Source of the DNA: Saprospiraceae bacterium
GTDB lineage: Bacteria; Bacteroidota; Bacteroidia; Chitinophagales; Saprospiraceae
Length of the DNA: 64,000 bases
Assembly: GCA_016715405.1 (NCBI GenBank)
Contig: JADKAE010000014.1
Location: 1 to 64,000, forward strand
Direction of reading: 5' to 3'
The notes beneath the pieces were generated by a model. That model was not told the DNA's origin. It did no database searches and saw only the letters and a program-made list of their open reading frames with translations. A program made the translations under genes and the position numbers. Position 1 is the stretch's first letter. Every line of letters starts with the position of its first letter. This document shows positions 59,474 through 64,000 of this stretch, piece by piece.

Positions 59474-59542
59474 GTTACTTTTTTCATCGCCAAAAAGTAA
59501 CCAAAAAGGCTAGGCAAATTTAATTGCTCCGCTAAATTTGCC
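59474..59542. repeat. Two consecutive hairpins, intergenic
   Basis: GTTACTTTTT (59474-59483) pairs with AAAAAGTAAC (59492-59501), and GGCAAATTTA (59513-59522) with TAAATTTGCC (59533-59542), each over an 8-10 base loop. CTCTGTG(T/G)-type units related to 47917-48007 follow at 59570-59611. Separates the GH5-like and GH35 genes and may end the first transcript. Confidence 0.75.
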
Positions 59543-59644
59543 GGCCAGCCCGCGCACGGTTTGCATACACAACTCTGTGTCACTCTGTGTAACTCCGTTT
59601 AACTCTGTGGTAAAAAAACATTGCGTCAAATAAATATTCCAATC

Positions 59645-62086
59645 ATGAAAAATATCTTATTAATAATTTTTTCCCTTTTGTCTTTCTCAGGCCTAAACAG
59701 CCAAAATAAAGTATACGAAATCGACATCAACGTACCGCCTGTAACAATAAAATCCGACCATCTAAAACTGGGCGGATCAAATCCCGACGGCGATAAAATC
59801 AGCGTCAACAATTATTTTCTTTCCATAAACGATAAACCCTTCATTCCCGTCACCGGCGAATTTCACTATCCCCGTTATCCCAACCAATATTGGGATGAAT
59901 CCATCAAAAAAATGAAAGCGGGCGGCATCAACGTCGTGGCAACTTACGTCTTCTGGAATATCCACGAAGAAAACGAAGGTAAATTCTTGTGGGAGGGCGA
60001 TCGCAACCTGCGCCGCTTTGTGGAATTATGCGCCCAAAACGGCGTTTACGCCATCATCCGCATCGGCCCTTTTTGTCATGGCGAAATACGCAACGGCGGC
60101 CTGCCCGACTGGCTGCTGGGCAAACCGCTCACTATCCGCTCTAACGACCCGGTTTACCTGCAAGCAGTAGAAAAACTCTACAACGAAATCGGCAGGCAAA
60201 TTAAGGGTTTGTACTACAAAGACGGCGGCCCCATCATCGGCATCCAGATCGAAAACGAATACCAGCACTCTGCGGCGCCCTGGGGATTGATGTACCCCGG
60301 CCAGCCCTACGACTGGACCGCCGCCGAGCAAGACCTGGCTGTCACACAAGCGGGAGTGGGCGTGGCGGAAGGAAACAACCCCTACGCAGGCATGGGCAAC
60401 GACCACATGAAAATATTGAAAACACTGGCCGAAAAAGCGGGTATGATTACTCCGCTATATACCGCCACCGGCTGGGGGTATGCGGCCATTATTCCCAATG
60501 AATCCATCCCCGTCACCTCCGCGTATGCTTATCCGTTCTGGACCGAGAAAAAAGACTTGTCGCCGTTGTTTTTATACAAAAATATGCACGCCGATCCCGA
60601 CTACTCCCCCGTGCGCTACGTGCCGGAGGATTACCCGGCTTTTGCTGCGGAACTGGGCTCGGGCATCATGACGGTGTATACCCGCCGGCCTATCGTGGAC
60701 CACCATAGCATGGACGCCCTCATCAACCGTTGTCTGGGTAGCGGCGCCAATGGACTGGGGTATTACATGTACCACGGCGGTTCCACCTCGCGGGGTGACC
60801 AGTATTTTTACAGCGACGAGGCCTACGGATTGCCCAAAGTATCCTACGACTTCCAGGCGCCGATCGGCGAATTCGGGCAGGTAAGGGATGGCTTTCACCG
60901 CCTCAAACTGATACATTTTTTCACCAGCGAGTTTGGCCATTTACTGGCGCCTATGACGGGGATTTTGCCAAAAAATACCGCCAATTTAACCCCTGATAAT
61001 TTGACCGAATTGCGCTATGCCGTGAGAGCAAAAGACGATAGCGGGTTTTTATTTATCAATAATTTTCAGGATGATGCAGTAATGGCCGATCAATCCAATA
61101 TTCAAATAAAAATAAAATCAAAAACCGGAGACTTATTAATTCCTGAAAAAGGTGGTTTTAATTTAAAAAGCGGAGAAAATGCCATTTTTCCATTTCGGTT
61201 TAATTTAAATGGCGCTTTATTAAATTACGCTACCGCGCAATTAATGACCAAAGTCGGCGGATCGACCGATCCCTGTTACGTGTTTTTTGCACCGGAGGGC
61301 GTAACGCCAGAATTTGTATTTGCTAAAGCAAAAAATATAAAAATCAGCAATAATTCGGGCTGCACGATTGTGTCACAAAAAAATAGCTGGGTAGTAAAAA
61401 GCGGTGAAAAAGGCGTGGCGGAATTTACAGTGAGCGTCGGCAAAAACCAGACAAAAGTGCTGGTAATTGACAGAACGCTGGCGCTGCAATCCTGGCAGAT
61501 AGTGATGGATGGTCGTACATACCTGTTTTTTAGCGAAGCGACCGTATTACAAAATGGCAATGCCTTCACCCTGCATAACACCAATCACGAAATAGGTCTT
61601 AGGGTTTACCCCAAAATAAACAAGTTGCCGGAAATATCGAAAGATGCCGTGCTGAACGCAGCGGATAACCAGATGATGTCGGCGTATCAGATTCGTTTGC
61701 CCAAAGTAGTATGGCAGGTACAAAGCCGCGTCGTAGGGCAGCGGAAACACGTCGTGACGCTTCCCCCCAACCTGCCCGCCCATGTGCACAACGCCTATTT
61801 AACCATTGATTACCTGGGCGATACCGCCATGGGATTCATCGACGGCAAATTGGTGGCCGATGAATTTTACAAGGGATCCCCCTGGCAGATCGGACTGCGC
61901 AAATTTTACCCCGCAGCGGCGGGCAAAGAGATGGTCTTTTATTTCCGCCCCATCTACAAAGGCGCCACCTACCTGCCCGATTTAAACCGGGAAGACGTGC
62001 CCGATTTCAGCAAATCGGATCAGCTTTTTGAAGTCAGAAAAATAAGCCTTAGCCCCGAATACAAGTGTGAAATTAAATTCAACTAA
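59645..62086 (+). CDS. GH35 beta-galactosidase, exported
   Basis: Releases terminal galactose from polysaccharides or oligosaccharides. Start at 59645 gives the signal MKNILLIIFSLLSFSGLNSQ. The GH35 barrel (about 60-390) has FIPVTGEFHYPRYPNQYWDE, GGINVVATYVFWNIHEENEG, IRIGPFCHGEIRNGGLPDWL, acid/base Glu in GPIIGIQIENEYQHSAAPW and nucleophile Glu in FAAELGSGIMT. C-terminal beta-sandwich domains follow. Intact, 813 residues. The stop is two bases from the galT start, so the two are cotranscribed and the freed galactose feeds the Leloir pathway. Confidence 0.95.
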   Translation: MKNILLIIFSLLSFSGLNSQNKVYEIDINVPPVTIKSDHLKLGGSNPDGDKISVNNYFLSINDKPFIPVTGEFHYPRYPNQYWDESIKKMKAGGINVVATYVFWNIHEENEGKFLWEGDRNLRRFVELCAQNGVYAIIRIGPFCHGEIRNGGLPDWLLGKPLTIRSNDPVYLQAVEKLYNEIGRQIKGLYYKDGGPIIGIQIENEYQHSAAPWGLMYPGQPYDWTAAEQDLAVTQAGVGVAEGNNPYAGMGNDHMKILKTLAEKAGMITPLYTATGWGYAAIIPNESIPVTSAYAYPFWTEKKDLSPLFLYKNMHADPDYSPVRYVPEDYPAFAAELGSGIMTVYTRRPIVDHHSMDALINRCLGSGANGLGYYMYHGGSTSRGDQYFYSDEAYGLPKVSYDFQAPIGEFGQVRDGFHRLKLIHFFTSEFGHLLAPMTGILPKNTANLTPDNLTELRYAVRAKDDSGFLFINNFQDDAVMADQSNIQIKIKSKTGDLLIPEKGGFNLKSGENAIFPFRFNLNGALLNYATAQLMTKVGGSTDPCYVFFAPEGVTPEFVFAKAKNIKISNNSGCTIVSQKNSWVVKSGEKGVAEFTVSVGKNQTKVLVIDRTLALQSWQIVMDGRTYLFFSEATVLQNGNAFTLHNTNHEIGLRVYPKINKLPEISKDAVLNAADNQMMSAYQIRLPKVVWQVQSRVVGQRKHVVTLPPNLPAHVHNAYLTIDYLGDTAMGFIDGKLVADEFYKGSPWQIGLRKFYPAAAGKEMVFYFRPIYKGATYLPDLNREDVPDFSKSDQLFEVRKISLSPEYKCEIKFN

Positions 62087-62088
62087 CC

Positions 62089-63123
62089 ATGACCGAACCG
62101 CATATTTTTGACATAAAAGAACACCCTCACCGGCGGCTCAATCTGCTCACCGGCGAATGGGTGCTGGTATCACCCCATCGTACTAAAAGGCCCTGGCAGG
62201 GCAAAGTAGAAAACCTGCCGCCGGATAACCGTCCGGCCTACGACCCGGGTTGTTATCTGTGTCCCGGCAACCAACGCGCCGACGGCGGCGCCAATCCGCC
62301 GTATACCGGCGCGTATGCTTTCACCAACGACTTTTCGGCTTTATTGCTCGACACGCCGCCGGGCAGCTACGAAGTAGGCGGGTTATTGCACGCCGAAAGC
62401 GAAAAAGGCATTTGCCGGGTCATCAGCTTTTCGCCGCGCCACGACCTCACCTTGTCACAGTTGAGCCTGGAAGCCATCGAACAAGTCATCGACCTTTGGG
62501 CAGAAGAATTCCGCAACCTGTCGGCCAACCCCGACATCAGATACATCCAGATCTTCGAAAACAAAGGCGAGATCATGGGTTGCAGCAACCCTCACCCGCA
62601 CGGACAGATCTGGGCCGAGAGTTCCCTGCCGCAAGAAATACGCAAAGAAACCGCCCGGCAATCGGCGTATTATCAGGAAAAAGGGAAAAGTCTGCTCGGT
62701 GATTATTTGGAATTGGAAAACAAAGAAAAAACCAGGGTTGTCATCGAAAACGACCACTTTGTGGCCCTCGTTCCATTTTGGGCCGTATGGCCATATGAAA
62801 CCATGATCATCAGTCGCCGGCAGGTGCAGACCATATTGCAATTCAATCCGGAAGAAAAACAAGCACTGGCTGCCATTTTACAGCAGCTCACCGCCCGTTA
62901 CGACACCCTTTTCCAGGTCTCCTTCCCATACTCTGCCGGCATGCACCAGTCGCCCGTCAACGACGGCCCCCACCCGGAATGGCATTGGCACATGCATTTT
63001 TATCCGCCGTTGCTGCGCAGCGCCACGGTCAAGAAGTTTATGGTCGGCTACGAAATGCTGGCCAACCCCCAGCGGGATATCACGCCGGAGTGGGCGGCGG
63101 GGCGGCTGAGGGAGGGAGGGTGA
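62089..63123 (+). CDS. galT: Galactose-1-phosphate uridylyltransferase
   Basis: Leloir pathway enzyme: exchanges galactose-1-phosphate with UDP-glucose. Zinc ligands are in DPGCYLCPGNQRADGG. The active-site histidine lies in CSNPHPHGQIWAESSLP (His-Pro-His). DIRYIQIFENKGEIMGC, the metal/phosphate HMHFYPPLLRSATVKKFMVG and GYEMLANPQRDITPEWAAGR are family motifs. 344 residues, normal, intact. Directly coupled to the GH35 gene; galK and galE are not in the window. Confidence 0.95.
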   Translation: MTEPHIFDIKEHPHRRLNLLTGEWVLVSPHRTKRPWQGKVENLPPDNRPAYDPGCYLCPGNQRADGGANPPYTGAYAFTNDFSALLLDTPPGSYEVGGLLHAESEKGICRVISFSPRHDLTLSQLSLEAIEQVIDLWAEEFRNLSANPDIRYIQIFENKGEIMGCSNPHPHGQIWAESSLPQEIRKETARQSAYYQEKGKSLLGDYLELENKEKTRVVIENDHFVALVPFWAVWPYETMIISRRQVQTILQFNPEEKQALAAILQQLTARYDTLFQVSFPYSAGMHQSPVNDGPHPEWHWHMHFYPPLLRSATVKKFMVGYEMLANPQRDITPEWAAGRLREGG

Positions 63124-63185
63124 GAGTGGGGGAGGGAGAGATATTGTAGTAGGGTGAACGTTCACCGTTCACCTGTTCACCATTG

Positions 63186-63240
63186 TTAATCCGGATTAAC
63201 CCGTAATTTTTTCGAATCAATCCGAAAATTTTTCGGATTG
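63186..63240. terminator. Palindromic hairpins after galT
   Basis: TTAATCCGGATTAA (63186-63199) is a perfect 14-base palindrome, and CAATCCGAAAA-T-TTTTCGGATTG (63218-63240) a perfect 23-base one. They lie 60-120 bases after the galT stop and may end the galactoside operon in both directions. A GTTCACC-type tandem (63154-63182) precedes them. Confidence 0.5.
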
Positions 63241-63377
63241 ACATATGTGCGTATAAAACAGAATTATTTATTTTTCGACAAAAAAAATATTGATATTCAA
63301 TTGTTTATAATCACATTCTGATTTTTCTTTATTTCTGGCACTGTATTGTACGATACAATTTGAAAGACAACAACACC

Positions 63378-63770
63378 ATGACACATTTCGCATCAAGCAT
63401 AAACCCATGGCCCGTGATAACGGATATACTGGAAGAACCCGGTAACAACGCGCGTATCATCGTATTACAAACGCTAGCGCCGGAATTTGAGCGACAACTG
63501 ATCGAACATCTCAATAAAATACAGATTTTTCCTGCCGATAGTTTCATCACTTACGAACAACAACGACTCAGCCATCACGAAAAGCAGTTGTTGACCATGT
63601 GGAATCCCACCGAATGGAAAGAGTGGGACGGAGGAGATATTTGTTTTTTGGGGAATGTAGCCACATTTATCATAGACAATTCCGATACGGCCACCTGTAT
63701 GGCTGACGAAATTTGGGAAATAAACAAAAACGGCCAGGCGGAAAAGTTCGCTCCGGCCTGCTTGTTTTGA
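63378..63770 (+). CDS. Hypothetical protein, 130 residues
   Basis: Not recognised. Cytoplasmic-looking (no signal or membrane segment). Helical first half (PEFERQLIEHLNKIQIFPAD, LSHHEKQLLTMWNPTEWKEW), then a short beta-rich part (DICFLGNVATFIIDNS) and a charged tail. Start taken at the ATG at 63378. AT-rich upstream region. Intact. Confidence 0.65.
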   Translation: MTHFASSINPWPVITDILEEPGNNARIIVLQTLAPEFERQLIEHLNKIQIFPADSFITYEQQRLSHHEKQLLTMWNPTEWKEWDGGDICFLGNVATFIIDNSDTATCMADEIWEINKNGQAEKFAPACLF

Positions 63771-63876
63771 GTTAACCTAATGTTAATTTTTTTGAAAAAG
63801 CGGAGAACACGAAAGCGGTGACTTGCGCCATAGGATAAAAATCCGTTACTTTTACAGTGACCAACCCCTTTCCCCT

Positions 63877-64000
63877 ATGCCAACTAACCCTGACGACGAT
63901 GGTAAGTTTAAGCGTCACCGATTGACCCAAGCCTACGAGCAATTCAATAGGCTTAGCCATGCCGGCAACGGCCAAGCTCCCTTTTTCAAAATCTTGGATA
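63877..64000 (+). CDS. Partial gene running off the right end
   Basis: ATG at 63877 opens a frame that stays open to the last base (41 codons): MPTNPDDDGKFKRHRLTQAY and then EQFNRLSHAGNGQAPFFKIL. Hydrophilic, no signal peptide. The upstream sequence has TTACTTTTAC, close to a -7 box, about 25 bases before the ATG. Too short to assign. Confidence 0.5.
   Translation, partial: MPTNPDDDGKFKRHRLTQAYEQFNRLSHAGNGQAPFFKILD

Overview
The window is chromosomal DNA of a Bacteroidota bacterium. The evidence is type IX secretion (T9SS) C-terminal sorting domains on several secreted proteins, Bacteroidota-type -7 promoter boxes (TAnnTTTG), no clear Shine-Dalgarno sites, and family architectures typical of the phylum: NagB fused to a PIG-L deacetylase, a PiT phosphate transporter fused to PhoU, LytS/LytTR two-component genes, YHYH protein, and a VIT-vWA protein with a sorting domain. 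The style of the intergenic repeats and the gene families suggest the Saprospiria, but that rank is inference.

Layout. 0-3.7 kb: decayed end of a T9SS cargo gene, biotin carboxylase (accC) and a badly broken GH20 hexosaminidase. 3.8-11.1 kb: pyrG, a LytS/LytR two-component pair, a pterin pair (6-pyruvoyl-tetrahydropterin synthase and folE), fabD, a YqgE/AlgH protein and a small cytochrome c lipoprotein. 11.4-23.6 kb: ppdK, a very large sortilin-like propeller protein, a T9SS adhesin with a SprB-like repeat, a DUF5995-like gene and a glucosaminidase with an unknown partner. 23.7-29.6 kb: molybdenum cofactor region (moaA, moaC, moaE, moaD, a TauE/SafE permease, a MocA-like cytidylyltransferase, a MoeB-rhodanese fusion). 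29.6-42.6 kb: a TPR/beta-barrel protein, fatty acid hydroxylase, DedA, PiT-PhoU, a sodium:solute symporter, nagB-PIG-L and leuS. 42.7-53.3 kb: TPR adenylate cyclase, an orphan contractile-injection-type tube protein with a small partner, a VIT-vWA protein, a thiol-disulfide oxidoreductase, a MazEF-like module with a HepT relic, an NAD(P)-binding protein and a secreted multicopper oxidase. 53.5-56.8 kb: an AT-rich accessory island made of a group II intron relic, a sulfatase and a YHYH lipoprotein. 56.8-63.1 kb: a beta-galactoside utilisation run (GH5-like, GH35, galT). The window ends in two unrecognised genes, the last one partial.

Two features cut across the window. First, most long genes carry single-base frameshifts; wherever both frames were compared, adding one base, nearly always to a homopolymer, restores the family sequence. 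This looks like uncorrected deletions in a long-read assembly, not mass gene decay, so I annotate such genes as whole genes and give the break positions. The first 3.5 kb is much worse and may be a low-coverage contig end. Second, intergenic spaces are filled with short-unit (7-10 base) tandem repeats arranged as facing arms of inverted repeats. The main family has seven copies, and in five of them the centre carries a conserved motif that reads as a TAnnTTTG promoter box on the minus strand. This is the most unusual signal in the window.

Functionally the genes describe an aerobic-type, polymer-degrading heterotroph: N-acetylglucosamine use (GH20, NagB-PIG-L, possibly the symporter), galactoside use (GH35, GalT), secreted T9SS proteins and cofactor synthesis (molybdopterin, pterin). 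No tRNA, rRNA, CRISPR array or integrase was seen.
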